DNA from: Celoporthe dispersa
Taxonomy: Eukaryota; Ascomycota; Sordariomycetes; Diaporthales; Cryphonectriaceae
Direction of reading: 5' to 3'
Length of the DNA stretch: 64,000 nucleotides
Assembly: GCA_016584495.1 (NCBI GenBank)
Contig: WAID01000004.1
Coordinates: 434,001-498,000 of the forward strand
Shown: positions 10,381 through 21,821 of the stretch, one piece after another
How positions within the stretch are numbered: the stretch's first letter is position 1
Layout: each line of letters opens with the position of its first letter
The notes under the pieces: model-generated
Seen by the model: the letters and a program-made list of their open reading frames with translations, nothing else
Told to the model about the DNA's origin: nothing
Database searches by the model: none
Program-made: the position numbers and the translations under genes

Positions 10381-12054
10381 ATGAAGATCCTCTGCGATCC
10401 CGAGCGCAAGTCGGAGCTGCACCGCCGCAGGATCGCCCAGCTGGTAGAGGAAAACCAGAGGCTCGAGCAGCACGTGGCCAGCCTCGAGGCCCGGGTGATG
10501 ACGCAGCAGGCGAGCGAGGTCTACATCCGAAGACTCCAGAGCATGGTGCAGGCCGAGAGGAAGAAGGTAGAGATGTGGAAGAGCGAGTGCAGGGGATACC
10601 TGGACACCATCGCCCGGCAGGGAAAGAAGCTGGACCGCTATCGAGATCGAGACGACGCTCGGCAGCCGGCATCAACCAGTGATACTAACAAGGTCGTCAA
10701 TTGGGGAGATGGTGCCTCGGTTTGGGCCCCAGAATACAAACCCACACTTCCGTGCATCGACAGACCGTTCATGAAGAGTACCGTGGCCTCGAGGGCGAAA
10801 GTTGGCCACGGCCAGATGGAGGAGCGCTGGGAGGATACCTGTGGAGATGATGAGACCTACCCGACCTATTCGGGATGGCTCCTGGATGATATCGACTGGC
10901 AGCTCGACGCCAAACCAGAACCCTGCGAGGAAGAAGACGAACCTGCCAAAGATACCCAACAAGAGAACGCACCAGATCCCGAGCCGGGCAGCCTCTTGCC
11001 TGACGAGGCGTGGCAAGAAATGCTGAGGGCCAGGCTGGGCCTCAGCGACGACCTCACCGGCAGGGTGGACAGCTCATGGCTCAGCGGGCGTGCCGGGGCA
11101 GTCAAGCTCCGGAGCCAGTTCGTCAAGGACTTGCTCGCCGAGTCCCTCAAGCTGGCCGCCGAGATCTGGTACGCTTGGGGCCTCGAGAACAAGCCGGACT
11201 TTGTGGCACAGCACGCGCCCCAGGGACCTTGGGACCTCGCCTTGGACCGGGCGATGCTGATTAGTATGGGCGTTAGCAAGCACTGGACGTCATCGTGGCT
11301 CTTCAAGGGGTTCGCCAACGGGATGCATCTCAACCACATCCTCTTCAACGGTATTGGAGGTGGTCTCCGGAACACCTTCTGTCATTTTAACCACCGTGAG
11401 ACTTGGCCGGACCATGTCTTCAAGCTGGTCCATTCAGTGTTTGCCTTTGCTGAGGCAGCTGGAGACCCGCTGCGGGCGTCACAGGCTCGGCTGCTGCTGG
11501 CCAACCTTCAGAGAGAGGCCGAGGCCACGTATGCCGAGATCGAGCGCCGGGTCCTGTTGTCCGTCCTCCCGGGGACACGACGGCCCTGGGAGTCTCACCA
11601 CGAGGAGCTCTTTGTCGAAGCTCTGTTCTGGCTTGACCTGGACTCTGACGAGAGTGGCAGTGCCAGCACCTCCTCGTCTGTGTGTGAAGGGCGAACCTAC
11701 GGCCCAGCTGTGTTGCAGGCGGCGATGGAATCCCGAACGCGCACGCCACTGGATGGAGTCTCGCCTGTGCCTGCTGCCAGTCTGAGCTGGGCTGAGCCGG
11801 GCTATCAACCCACAGAGCTGTTGGGATATACCTTTAACGGTACCGAGTGGGTCTACAGGACCGCTTCAGCAACCTCTGGTGGCATGCGATATAATAACTG
11901 GCGGAAACCCACACAGCGCAAGAGAAGCCCCAGTGTTCATGGGTCCAACATCCAGACGATGGAGCGAGCCACACCTCCGAGGCCCAGCAGGTGGAGGGAC
12001 CGGCGTGATCCCCGAGCTGCTCTGAGCTGGCTGGACCTCGCCCTGAAGTTCTGA
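10381..12054 (+). CDS. hypothetical protein with N-terminal coiled coil
   Basis: This is a single-exon gene for a 557-residue protein I do not recognise. Residues about 8-80 are strongly heptad-like and charged (RRRIAQLVEENQRLEQHVA, and a second stretch RKKVEMWKSECRGYLDTI), predicting a coiled coil. An acidic, low-complexity linker follows (about 190-215: EPCEEEDEPAKDTQQEN). The middle part (about 215-420) is mixed helical, with tryptophans and a block around GFANGMHLNHILFNGIGG. The C-terminus is basic. No membrane segment or signal peptide is seen. The first ATG in frame (10243) lies before the TATA box at 10285, so I start at 10381. It may be a lineage-restricted fungal protein. Confidence 0.75.
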   Translation: MKILCDPERKSELHRRRIAQLVEENQRLEQHVASLEARVMTQQASEVYIRRLQSMVQAERKKVEMWKSECRGYLDTIARQGKKLDRYRDRDDARQPASTSDTNKVVNWGDGASVWAPEYKPTLPCIDRPFMKSTVASRAKVGHGQMEERWEDTCGDDETYPTYSGWLLDDIDWQLDAKPEPCEEEDEPAKDTQQENAPDPEPGSLLPDEAWQEMLRARLGLSDDLTGRVDSSWLSGRAGAVKLRSQFVKDLLAESLKLAAEIWYAWGLENKPDFVAQHAPQGPWDLALDRAMLISMGVSKHWTSSWLFKGFANGMHLNHILFNGIGGGLRNTFCHFNHRETWPDHVFKLVHSVFAFAEAAGDPLRASQARLLLANLQREAEATYAEIERRVLLSVLPGTRRPWESHHEELFVEALFWLDLDSDESGSASTSSSVCEGRTYGPAVLQAAMESRTRTPLDGVSPVPAASLSWAEPGYQPTELLGYTFNGTEWVYRTASATSGGMRYNNWRKPTQRKRSPSVHGSNIQTMERATPPRPSRWRDRRDPRAALSWLDLALKF

Positions 12055-14783
12055 GGGAGGACTCCCGGGCATCATTCTGGCCTGAAGTTAGGATCTCGAC
12101 TGTGGCGAAGGCGTGTCTGATAGATTTTTATGGTAGCCAAGGGTGTAAGTTTAATGATAATATTCATGGATTGTCGGCTGTGATGATAAAAGTGTCATTT
12201 GAAGACGTGATGCTTACTTTCTCGAGCAATGATTCAAGCGTAAGCCCCTAGAAGAAGCGCGTCTGCGAGGCTCTGCGCCGCGACGATGACCAGGACACCC
12301 ATCCTATGTTCATGGCCATCCATCGCGTCATGAGCATATCCCAAACGACCTGCACAACCACTCCCTCCTGTGCATCAAGAAGGCTGAGCGCAAGGACCGC
12401 CGAAGTAGACGCTGAATGGAGGAGATGACTCGTCAACTTTTAAATATCATCAAGGTTCTGAGAAGCAGCCTCTGATTTCAGCCATATTTTTGTAGCTGCT
12501 GGAAGGTTCTGGTAGACTTCTGCAGGTCAGTGAAGCCGTGGGGAGCCGACGAGGATGTAGTTGTTCAGGTCGAGTGTAGCTATTTCCGATGACAGGAATA
12601 TGCGCGCGAGATGCTGTCAAAATGAAGGCTGTTCATAGTTCAGACAATTTATGGTACAAAACGAGGGCATCTGGCCATTTCGATACACGGGGAGCGGTGT
12701 CACATGTACTATGGTGCAAAGCCTTTGAAGAACTCATCATTTGGCAAGCAAGACGCGATTGATGACTGGTGCTGTGATGACCTGTCATCTAAGCTGCACG
12801 GGTTATTGGAGTGTAGGTCTAATAGCACGACGGTGAGTGCGTCTGCAACTATGATTTTGTAGCTCAACTTCTGCCTAGTATAACATGTTTACGAAACTAA
12901 GCAACGAACAGCTATACACGGCTGCAAACTCGAGCAGCAACTCAAAGACTTTTTCCGTCTTACAAGAGGTGGTTATAAAATGAGTAGCATATTGCTTGAA
13001 TATACTGGGCATTTATTAGGTATATGCATCAGGAGAGCGGGAAGTAACGCGATCGTGATACAGTCTGACGAGGTTGCAGGTCTTTGTTTTTTTTGGTTGC
13101 CGGGGGGGGGTGTCTATTTTTTTCCCCTAGGAGGGTCAGGTTGTCACGGAGTGCATACCAACATAGGCATGATGGGTACATATTAGCTTCTACCAAGCCT
13201 CAGCTGTTAATACTTTGAAGATAACAGATGGCAAAAGGTGCATTCCCCTGGAAGAACTAATTAGGATGTCTCAAAATCCTATATTATTGTTTGTTGGACT
13301 TGTAGACTACTTAGGAAATGCTTACTCATGGCTTTCCTGCAAAAAATTCACAGCCAGGAACTTCTCTTCACTACCGTGTCAATAGAGAGAGTCTTTTGAA
13401 AGAAAAAAGGAGGCAGAAAAAAAAAAAGGGTGTTAGTAATCATATCTTGACATCATTATCAAGATCCGCTGCATACATCTTGTGGGCTTTTGGACTGGAA
13501 TTACCATGGCTAAAACTGAGTCTACTATTTGACAATCAACAAGTCCGGCCACCGAGATGGAGCCTGTCACATGTCCAGCTATTGCCTCTCTACCCTGTGA
13601 GGTCCTCGTCATCTCACGAGGGACCCACCAGCCTAGTCAAAGTCGGAGATGCGTGCAGAGTTATTTTATATAGCTCAGTTGACTTGAGAGAATAGCCCAG
13701 TCCAACCTCATGATGAACGCACGTGGTTGTTTACAATTACGTTTGCCAGCGACCGACCTTGCCTAAGCAGTCATTCATTAACCTCAGGATCATGGTAGTT
13801 GCTGCTTACTGCGGTGGAGCCTGGTTCCAAGGTCCTTGATTCTTTCTTGGCCTTCGGACCCGTAGGTAGAGACGGTGCGAAGCTTGGAGGCTAGATTCGC
13901 CCGCCGCGAGTCAGACTGTCCCGAGACATAGTATAGAGGAGGCATACGGAATTTCATCTTGTACATAGTAGTCGGTTTCTCGAATAGCCCGATGTGGAGG
14001 ATGACGGTCAGCCTCTTCCCAGCGCAGTGGAGAAGCAAAGGCGACGTCCCAGGCTTCAGCATAGGCAGTCGCCTGAACTACCGCCTTGCGCCCCAGATTT
14101 ACAATAGTCTGTCAATAGGCTCCCTCACTCATCTTTACCACCACCAAGGTTTCATGCTGTCCGCTGTCTACCCAATCACGGGCGAACTGCAAACCCGGAA
14201 GGGTAGGTCGCATGACAGGCCTGGGGCCCCCGGCCAGCCCCTCGATGCAACGCCATCATGCTCCTTTCAGGGACCGATCCGCTGCAGGGCCCACCTGAGA
14301 GATTTGGCCCCGAGACTGAGGGGCACGCCGCACAGCTAGCGGCACCTCATGATTGGGCGGCTGCGGTAATTTGAGGTCTGCAGCCGACGGAGGGCCGCCC
14401 TGTGGGGGTTGGGTTGGTCCACTGGGCTCAAGGCATGTGGTCGCCCCAGCTGAGTGCTCACCAGTAGCTGCTGAAGAGCCACTCCCGGAACGGCGGCCTG
14501 CTGATGGGGCGCCATTGTGATCTTCAGGCGGCTCGGGCAAAGTCATCCGCTCATTCAAATATCGTGAGATCCCCCACGGTGTATCATCTGGGATGCAGGA
14601 GGAGGAGAAGAAGAGGAAGGGAATCTCTGTTTGTCTGTCTGGTCTCTTAGCAGCTGATTGTTGTGTTCTCTCAACTGTTGTGTCACTCCTTGACCCCTTC
14701 GCTCTCTCAGACACCCTTCAACCTCCTCCACAGTCCTTCTTTTTCGGTCTTTTCCCAGCACACCTCTCGTACCCAAGGTCGAT
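12055..14783. other. gene-poor 2.7-kb stretch
   Basis: No intact gene is supported between the coiled-coil protein and the SurE-like gene. The only signal is a decayed coding-like zone on the minus strand at about 13790-14561, listed separately. The last 170 bases (14640-14780, rich in CT) are the probable leader of the SurE-like gene. Confidence 0.5.
13790..14561 (-). pseudogene. possible decayed gene of unknown family
   Basis: On the minus strand several adjacent frames have coding-like composition. The stretch about 14561-14256 reads MTLPEPPEDHNGAPSAGRRS onward (proline/glycine rich). The stretch about 14240-14110 reads PTLPGLQFARDWVDSGQHET and meets a stop near 14115. The stretch 14110-13915 continues as AVVQATAYAEAWDVAFASPL in that frame, while another frame holds a 90-residue ORF (13790-14062). 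No single splice model joins them without stops, so this is at best a remnant. I cannot name a family. Confidence 0.2.
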
Positions 14784-15825
14784 ATGGGCGTCCACTCATT
14801 CCTCAAGACAGCATCTGTGGCTGCGCTGGCGGTCGGGGTCAGCGAGGCTGCCAACATCATCCAGGCCAACGACGATGGTTGGGCAGAACTGTATCTGCGC
14901 TCGTTCCACTATGCCATGATTGCAGATGGCCATGACGCTGTCGTCTCGGCTCCAGCGAGCGACGAGTCTGCCAAGAGTACGTAACCAAAAATCCAGAGAA
15001 GGTGTACTTTATATATTTGTGTATATACATACATATATATATATTCATAAAAGAAGAATATCCAAACTAATCACATCGCTCTCTCGCGCAACAGGCTCTC
15101 TCAACCTACCCCCTACCGACCGCATACTGGCATGTGAATACGACAGCTGTCCAGCAGGCACCCTGACGCCCACGGGCACCAACGCCAGCGACACGCGTCT
15201 GAACTGGGTCAACTCGTACCCGGCCACATCGATGGAGTACGGCATCAACGAGTTCGGCCCGGGCATCTGGGGCAGCGGCACCGTGCCCGACCTGGCCGTG
15301 TCCGGGCCCAACGTCGGCTCCAACCTCGGCTTCATCCAGGTCGAGTTCTCGGGCACCGTGGGCGCTGCGTGTTATGCCGTGGACCAGGGCATTCCGGGTA
15401 TTGCCTTCAGCGGCCTCACCACGGGCAACCTGCCCTGGAACACGACGCCCGTGCCCACGCGGAGCACCCTGTATGCCGAGCTGGCGCTGAACGTGACCAA
15501 CACCATCCTCGCGGCTGGCGCGCCATACCTGCCCGACGGCGTCTTCCTGAACGTCAACATGGCCGAGGTCGAGGGCAGCTGCACCGAGGCGAGCGCGTTC
15601 CAGTACGTCCTCACGCGCATCAACACCCCCTCCGCCCTCTCGACCGCGGATATCGAGATCTGTGGCAACACCTGGCTGCCCACCGAGGCGAGCGTCATGG
15701 ACACGGGCGGCTGCTACGTGACCATCAGCGTCGGCACATGCAGCGACAAGACGGATGGGAGCGCCACGGAGCAGCAGACGGTTCTTGATAAGCTGGGCGA
15801 CCTTGTGACGTGCCTGGCGTCATGA
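14784..15825 (+). CDS. secreted SurE-like acid phosphatase/nucleotidase
   Basis: The gene has two exons, 14784-14976 and 15095-15825, joined over an intron with GTACGT donor and AACAG acceptor; the product is about 307 residues. The N-terminus is a signal peptide (MGVHSFLKTASVAALAVGV, cleavage near A22-A23), directly followed by NIIQANDDGW. That is the SurE motif whose two aspartates bind the divalent metal. Further family blocks are VVSAPASDESAKS, AVSGPNVGSNLG, SGTVGAA and the late FLNVN strand. SurE proteins dephosphorylate nucleoside monophosphates and related substrates. The secreted fungal form is probably an extracellular or vacuolar phosphatase that scavenges phosphate. The protein is somewhat shorter than some fungal paralogues but has all core motifs. 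Confidence 0.9.
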
Positions 15826-15952
15826 GCACGTGCATCACTTCGTCTCTGGCCCGTCCATAGCATCGTTATGTAGCGCTGTTAATTCTAAGTATTAATGCAT
15901 TGCGGCACTGATGTCTTGACGTGCTATTATGTGATACCAAGAGGCAATATTG

Positions 15953-15974
15953 TTTTTTTTTTTTTTTTTTTTTT
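15953..15974. repeat. homopolymeric T22 tract
   Basis: A run of 22 T lies about 130 bases after the SurE-like stop codon, between two convergent genes. Like the T33 tract at 3574 it is in a 3' flank. Exact length in such runs is unreliable. Confidence 0.85.
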
Positions 15975-16104
15975 GGTAAGCAAGAGGGTAAAACCAGTCT
16001 GCATGCGTGGATCTTTGGTTGTTCTAGATCTACTACTTGAGAGTAAAAGTAATGATCTCCATCAGTCCGCGGCCTTCACTATCCAGATCGATACCTTCAG
16101 CCGC

Positions 16105-16530
16105 TTATTCTCTGTGGCTCGCTTCCTCCTCCTCCCTCTCCCTGGCGAGTGCCTGCTCCGTCTTGTTCATAATCTCAGCCAGCATCATCAGCTCCTCCAT
16201 CGGATCCGTGGATCTGTCGTCCATGACATGCCATTCGGACAGTGACCTGCGGTCTTTCTGCAGCTGGGCAGAGTCGCCAACCGCGAATCCTAAGGCCTCA
16301 TCCGCTGGCGTTGTCGTCATGAGCCTCTGTGTATCGAGCCGTGGCAGGCTGCAGCGGAACTTGGCACACTTGTCTGCGGCCTGGCCTGAGGCTGCGTCTT
16401 GTGTTGATATCGGGCTCGGGCCGTGCTCGGATCTCGGTAGTGAGGCTTTATCTTCGTCTCCTCCAGACTTATCGACGAGAGTCCACTCGGTGTCGCTCTC
16501 AGCAGGGCTAGTAGAAGCAGAGGAAGGCAT
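16105..16530 (-). CDS. small acidic hypothetical protein
   Basis: This is a single-exon minus-strand ORF of 141 residues, convergent with the SurE-like gene. The sequence is Ser/Asp/Glu rich with a predicted C-terminal amphipathic helix (PMEELMMLAEIMNKTEQALA) ending in a Glu/Arg run. There is no signal peptide, membrane segment or recognised domain. It is listed as a gene because composition and length are coherent and the antisense frames are not. It could still be non-coding. Confidence 0.45.
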   Translation of the reverse strand: MPSSASTSPAESDTEWTLVDKSGGDEDKASLPRSEHGPSPISTQDAASGQAADKCAKFRCSLPRLDTQRLMTTTPADEALGFAVGDSAQLQKDRRSLSEWHVMDDRSTDPMEELMMLAEIMNKTEQALAREREEEEASHRE

Positions 16531-17827
16531 CGTTATAGTAGGTTCTGGTTACGAGGCTATGTGCATGTAGAGTACTTCTCCAAAGTCGAGCAGATAGGCT
16601 GGTCACGCGGCTGGTTTACTATACTAGTATAATCTGAGAGCACATCTATTTTGCCCGTTCGTTGTTTGCACCAAGTGACATGTGTTCGCTTATCTGTTGG
16701 TTGCACAGCTTTAGGCAGACTTTTGCCACAGCAAACTTCCAATACAGTCATGATGACAGCGCCATACGGTACTTGCAGAGAGTACTTCTCAAGACTTTAC
16801 AGAGTTATGATGGAATTAAAATCTACAATAATACGAATTTCTACCCTGTCCCCCCTCCCCCCTTTTTTTTTGTCCCATGCATGAACAGCTATTTGTGTCG
16901 CCATCGGATGTTTCATGCCGAAGAGTCGACGTCTTGAAACAGATGCTAGCGCCAAACACTGCATGCCGAACCTGTCTGCAGACTCGGTCTCCTCTTTGCC
17001 CCTTTGCAATCCCAGAATGCGTCCTACTGCATGTCGTATATACATACTGTGTTGTACATTCTCACCCTGCAAAGAGATAGATGTATGGTGTGCTCTCTCC
17101 AGCAGACAAATGCCTTGATTGAGCATCTGCATGCCATTAATAACTTCGACAGATCCCCGTGTCCCCAGTAGAGGGTCAGCTTCTTTCCCATCTGCTCCGG
17201 ATGATCGTCCCGCGGATGATCCACCCGATCGGGAATATAATGGGTCCCTCTGTCTTTTTTCTTCTCTTTCTTCCCTCCAATCCCCCCACAAGCAGGGGGG
17301 TGAGAAAAGGGCTTTTCCCTTCAACCTCGCGTCCGTCTCATCTCGCTGTCGTCGGAAGAATGGTTGGTGGATCGTAAAAACCCCGGTCAGGTACCCGCCG
17401 CAGCTGCCGAAAGGGCGAACACAGTACGTTGCCCACGCGCCCGTGTCGGGCCATCGTGCATCATAGGTGAACGGATTTCGTAAATTCGTAACCGCTGCCG
17501 GGCGGATGCTGTGGGCTGTTTAGGGAACAGGGTCCGAAAAGACCAAATATGGTCGAGAGAAACTTTGGAAAGGGGGGGTTCCATGTCTTCTTATGGTTGA
17601 TCATAAAAGGCGAGTGTTTCTTTCCTGCTTGTTTCAACGATTGTGTTTGTGATCGTCGTTCATTCCTCGTTTTTTATATTTTCTTCTTCATTCGTTTCAC
17701 CGAGCACCAGGTCTCGCTTTCGTTGTCATATCCACCCCGCCTCTCACAGCTTGCTGTAAATACTGTATATACGCTTTTCTCTATACTTCCACATACACAA
17801 CCCAACACATACTATCTCGCTCTCAAA
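16531..17827. promoter_or_regulatory. intergenic region including the GH11 xylanase promoter
   Basis: No gene is seen. A TATATA element lies at 17766-17771, 57 bases before the xylanase ATG. Candidate regulatory words are GGCTTTT at 17310-17316, which fits the XlnR/XYR1 pattern GGC(A/T)4. Two SYGGRG-type CreA/CRE1 words lie on the minus strand at 17284-17290 and 17381-17386. Such short words occur by chance, so they only hint at xylan induction and carbon repression. Confidence 0.3.
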
Positions 17828-18597
17828 ATGGTTGCCTTCTCGACCCTCGTTCTTGCCGGCTCCGCCATTGCTGGCGCCTCGGCCACCCTTCACCAGCGCG
17901 AATCGCTCCACAAGCGTCTCTCGTCCAGCTCCACCGGAACCAGTGGAGGTTACTACTACTCGTTCTGGACCGAGGAGGACACCGGCGTGGACTACGAGAA
18001 CGGAGATGACGGCGAGTACACCGTGACCTGGGAGTCGAGCAGCATCGACTTTGTCGCCGGCAAGGGCTGGGAGGAAGGGTCTGACAGGTAAGAAGATGTC
18101 TCTTTTGCTGAACAGAGAAGGGAGGGGAAGGGGTGCGAGCTGTATTCTCCTGAGCAATCCTAACAAGAAAACCTCTCAGGTCCATCTCCTTCGAGGCCGA
18201 CTTCAGCCCTGACGGCAACGCCTACCTCTCCGTGTACGGCTGGACCACCAGCCCGCTGGTCGAGTACTACATCCTCGAGAACTACGGCGACTACGACCCG
18301 GCCGCCCAGCTGACATACGTGGGCACCCTGGACTCGGACGGGTCGACGTACGACGTGTACCAGACGACCCGCACCGATGCCGCCTCCATCGAGGGCGACG
18401 ACGAGACGTTCAGCCAGTACTGGAGCATCCGCCAGGACCTGCGCAGCAGCGGCACGGTCACCACGGCCAACCACTTTGACGCGTGGGAGTCGCTGGGCCT
18501 GACGCTGGGCTCGTTCACCGAGGGGGCGTACCAGATTGTGGCTACGGAGGGGTATGAGAGCTCTGGCACCAGCACTGTTACCGTCACCAGCTCGTAG
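17828..18597 (+). CDS. endo-1,4-beta-xylanase, glycoside hydrolase family 11
   Basis: This secreted enzyme cleaves beta-1,4 links in the xylan backbone. The two exons, 17828-18087 and 18180-18597, are joined in phase 2 at Arg87; the intron has a GTAAGA donor and CTCAG acceptor. The product is 225 residues, the usual GH11 size. Residues 1-19 are a signal peptide, and a Kex2-like KR at 29-30 suggests a short propeptide. GH11 signatures are EYTVTW, AYLSVYGW, PLVEYYILENYG with the nucleophile Glu115, and VATEGYESSG with the acid/base Glu210. It has no carbohydrate-binding module. Kingdom-wide this is a hallmark of plant-biomass degrading fungi. The residue after the catalytic strand (ILEN) places an Asn near the acid/base, as in alkaline-tolerant members. 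Confidence 0.97.
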
Positions 18598-19223
18598 ATG
18601 GATGGACCGCGTAGGTGGAGATGGAGGTGAGAGGGAGATGTTCAGGTCGGGTAAAGAGACAGCCTGCAATTAGACGTTCTAATAACAAACGACTGACTCT
18701 TAGTTTTATGGGGCCGAAAACTAACTTGTACATTCCCTCTTGTCTATAATAAATGGCTGTTCGTTGGCTCTTATGTATTGCATCTATGCGCTTTTACCAC
18801 TACACGATCTGTTGTCTTGATTAAGAGCTGGGTAGATAATTATCCACAAACGTCTAAGTTGACCCATATTAGTAACAGTTGGCATGACTACTGGTAGAAA
18901 TATTGTTGCTCGTTCCAGGTCCAGTTCCAAGCTTCGTCGCATCAATGTACCTCAATATTGCTGACTTGCAAGCCAAGTGTCGCAGGAGACAGGCCGCGTC
19001 CCCACTGTAGCGAGCCATATTCATTTCAAAGGCTGGCCAGGCCAGGCTTTGGTAGTCAGTCTCGGGCGATCCATCTGCCTGCGGGCCTCCGGAGCCGGTT
19101 CTCGGCTTTCCCTGAATGAATTATCCTCGGCAGACCTCAACGACATGTGTCTTCAATCAGAAAATAGTAGATCAAGACGATCAACTCGCCATCTACATCC
19201 CCATCTATTGCAATAATCAGACA
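18598..19223. other. intergenic
   Basis: This holds the xylanase 3' flank and the RraA-like gene's upstream region. AATAAA near 18749 could serve the xylanase polyadenylation site. No other gene is visible. Confidence 0.5.
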
Positions 19224-20015
19224 ATGCTCACACGGCTACTCTATCGACCTCGTACGCTCCCAAAAGTACTCGCCAGCCCTCCTCTTATCGGGACTAGCAT
19301 TATTGCCGCACGCGCAGCGAGGATGTCGTCTACCACGGCCACACCCCCTCAGGACCCCATCGTCGAGCAGCTCAGACACTTCACAACCTGCGACATCTCC
19401 AATGCCCTCGTAAAGCTCAAATACCGCAATGGCGGCTTCCTCTCGGGCCTCACCCTCTGGTCCCCCGACCGACAGGCCGGCGACACCCGCATCGTCGGCC
19501 CGGCCTACACCGTCCAGTACGCCCCGCTCGCCGACCCGGCCCCGAAATTATCTGGTGCGCACTACATCGACGGCGTCCCCGCGGGCGCGGTTGTCTTCGT
19601 CTCGTGCCCTCCGCGCACGCCCAATGCCATCTACGGCGGCCTGATGACAGCGCGCGCTCGTGCCCGCGGGGCTGTGGGGAGCGTGATCGATGGGCGGTTC
19701 CGTGATCTGCAGGAGCAGCGGGCGATGGGATTTCCCGTGTTTGGGCGGGACGTGGGCACCGCGCCGCCGCAGGAGCTGCTGAAGGTTGTGGGCGTGGATG
19801 TACCCGTCAGGCTGGCGACGGACGAGCAGGAGATGGAGGTGCGGCCCGGGGACTATCTCGTTGGGGACCTGAACGGAGTGGTGGTGCTCCCGAGGGAGCT
19901 GGCTGAAGAGGCGCTGCCGCTCATGAGGGCGTCGGTGGAGGCGGATGATCAGATGATGGAGGCCATCGTCGAGGGGATGAGCTTTGACGAGGCGAGCAGG
20001 AAGTTTAGGGGGTGA
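19224..20015 (+). CDS. RraA-like / 4-hydroxy-4-methyl-2-oxoglutarate aldolase-type protein
   Basis: This is a single exon of 263 residues. Family blocks seen are TTCDISNALVKL near the N-terminus, AGDTRIVGPAYTVQ, the core GGLMTARARARGAVGSVIDG followed by RFRD, and PGDYLVGDLNGVVVLP. In the aldolase branch the DG-x-RD motif binds Mg2+ and substrate. These enzymes split HMG-type oxo-acids to pyruvate or decarboxylate oxaloacetate, while the bacterial RraA branch binds RNase E instead. Fungal members are generally annotated as aldolase-like, and activity here is inferred. The first ATG (19224) gives an Arg-rich, acid-poor N-terminus that could be a mitochondrial presequence. The second ATG (19323) would give a cytosolic form of 230 residues. 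Confidence 0.87.
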   Translation: MLTRLLYRPRTLPKVLASPPLIGTSIIAARAARMSSTTATPPQDPIVEQLRHFTTCDISNALVKLKYRNGGFLSGLTLWSPDRQAGDTRIVGPAYTVQYAPLADPAPKLSGAHYIDGVPAGAVVFVSCPPRTPNAIYGGLMTARARARGAVGSVIDGRFRDLQEQRAMGFPVFGRDVGTAPPQELLKVVGVDVPVRLATDEQEMEVRPGDYLVGDLNGVVVLPRELAEEALPLMRASVEADDQMMEAIVEGMSFDEASRKFRG

Positions 20016-20556
20016 GGGCCTGGGGACAGGACCGATAGTACGTACTTTGCTTCTGCAGAGGACGCGTGGTATCGTCTCTTGACTTTTTACTTGAGTAGTC
20101 ACCGCAAGACGACCCTTGATTACCTTGTCTTTTTATCCTTGTTATCCTTGTCGTTGAGGTGCTAGGCACAGACTTCCTGATAGAGCCTTGTATGGACTCA
20201 TATGGACGAACCTGACTAGCCTTTACTGGATACACATGGAGAGTTTGGTTGTGAAGCAAACTAATCTTTTTCCTCCATTTCTCCTCTGTACTTCGTCTTC
20301 ATTTTGATTTCTGAGGGTGGCACGCTAAACCGTACCTGCGCCAGGGTCCACCTGTCTCCTCTCGGTCCTCTCGGCTCGACGTCATGGTTCGTGATTTAAT
20401 CATGAGCCAGATTCCCTTCCAGTTTCCGATTGCTTTCTGTCTTTTTCTTTTTCTCATTATTTTTTTGTCTTTTTTCTTGGACGTATCTGGGTACCATCTC
20501 TGGTTTGTCCACCGAAACTCAACAGACACACAAGCCTCACGCGGCCACGACACAAC
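20016..20556. other. intergenic
   Basis: No gene is visible. The word AGTACGTACTT recurs at about 20036-20047, matching the core of the palindrome at 7908. A T-rich leader (20440-20480) precedes the gluconokinase start. Confidence 0.45.
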
Positions 20557-21254
20557 ATGGCAGACAAGGCAGACCCAACCAGAGAGCGTCCACGACACAT
20601 CTTCTTCTTCACGGGGCCAACGGCATGCGGGAAGTCCACCATAGCAAAATACGTGGCCGACAGGCTCCACCTGAGCTTTCTGGAAGGTGACGACGTGAGC
20701 ACTTGTCTCTTCTTCTTTCCCTCCTCTTCCCGAGAGGACCAAGACGCTGTTGTCCACAGGAGAAAGCCACCTCAGCCTGCCGCTCATCGTTGACCCAGTT
20801 CCACCCCCGCGCCAACATCGAAAAGATGCACCGCGGCGAGCCCTTAACAGACGCCGACCGCAAGGACTGGCTCGCCGCCCTCCGGGACCACGAGACCTAC
20901 CACCCGACCGGCCCGGGCGAGGACGAGAAGACCCTGCACATGGCCATCACCTGCTCGACGCTGAAGCGGCAGTACCGCGACGTGCTGCGCCAAGGGTCGT
21001 CCCGGAGCCCAAACCTGCGGGTGTGGTTTGTGTACCTAGACGCGCCGGAGGAGGTGCTGAGGGAGCGGGCGAGGCGGCGCAAGGGGCACTTTGCCGGGGA
21101 GAATCTGGTCCACTCGCAGTTTTTGAGCCTGGAGAGGCCCGGGGCGGAGGAGGGTGATGTGGTGCGGGTGGCTGTGGGTGGGTCGCTGGAGGAGGGAGAG
21201 AGAGAGGCGGTGGAGAGGGTGAGAGAGATATTGGAGGAGGAAGTGTCTGGGTAG
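20557..21254 (+). CDS. gluconokinase (thermoresistant, P-loop)
   Basis: The product phosphorylates D-gluconate to 6-phosphogluconate with ATP, feeding the pentose phosphate pathway. The exons are 20557-20694 and 20799-21254, joined in phase 0 so that LEGDD runs into FHPRANIEKM, the conserved gluconokinase block. The intron is 104 nt, GTGAGC...CCCAG. The product is 197 residues, typical of the family. The Walker A is GPTACGKST near residues 20-28. Later blocks are GEPLTDADRKDWL, the helix with CSTLKRQYRDVLR, and the lid region RRKGHF followed by LVHSQFLSLE. It lies just after the RraA-like gene, but nothing shows co-regulation. Confidence 0.93.
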
Positions 21255-21821
21255 AAAGTTAGGCATTATTATGAAGGAGCTGGTTTTTGGGTCGATTCGT
21301 TCCTGTTGTGGTAATTATTATTATCCTTATTATATATATCTATGTATATATTCATTTTATTTTGGTGATTTTCCGTCTTTTTTTCTGTCTTTCTTTCTTT
21401 TGTGGTTAATTTTTTTTGGAAATAAATTCCCAAAAAAAAAAAAAAAAGAAGGAATAGGTGGCATTGAAAATAAACAAGAAGGTGAGAAATAGACAAGACT
21501 TCACTATTCTGTCATAAAACTGAATCTCTCATTCCCTTCTCTTAATATGGAAATCACGTCCCGGCCGTACAGGGAAGGGACTACGGCGCCGGAAGTGGAT
21601 ACCTTGCCGAGTGCCTCGGCTCACCATCGCCCCTTCTCTGACCGCGGTCTAGATTCAGACTCAAGTGTCCTCTGTTCCTCCCTCATAGAGTTGTCCTCCT
21701 CCTCATCACCGTCACTCCTCTTCGTCGTCGTCCTCGACATTACTGATATCTTACGCCTTCTTCGTTCTCTCTCTCTCTCTCTCTCTCTCACACCACATCC
21801 CTCCTCACAATACGCCCAAAA
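21255..21821. other. intergenic with (TC)n leader
   Basis: This stretch is AT-rich at 21310-21440, with a C1A15-type run near 21432. A (CT)n microsatellite at 21765-21789 lies in the presumed 5' leader of the reductase gene. Confidence 0.5.
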
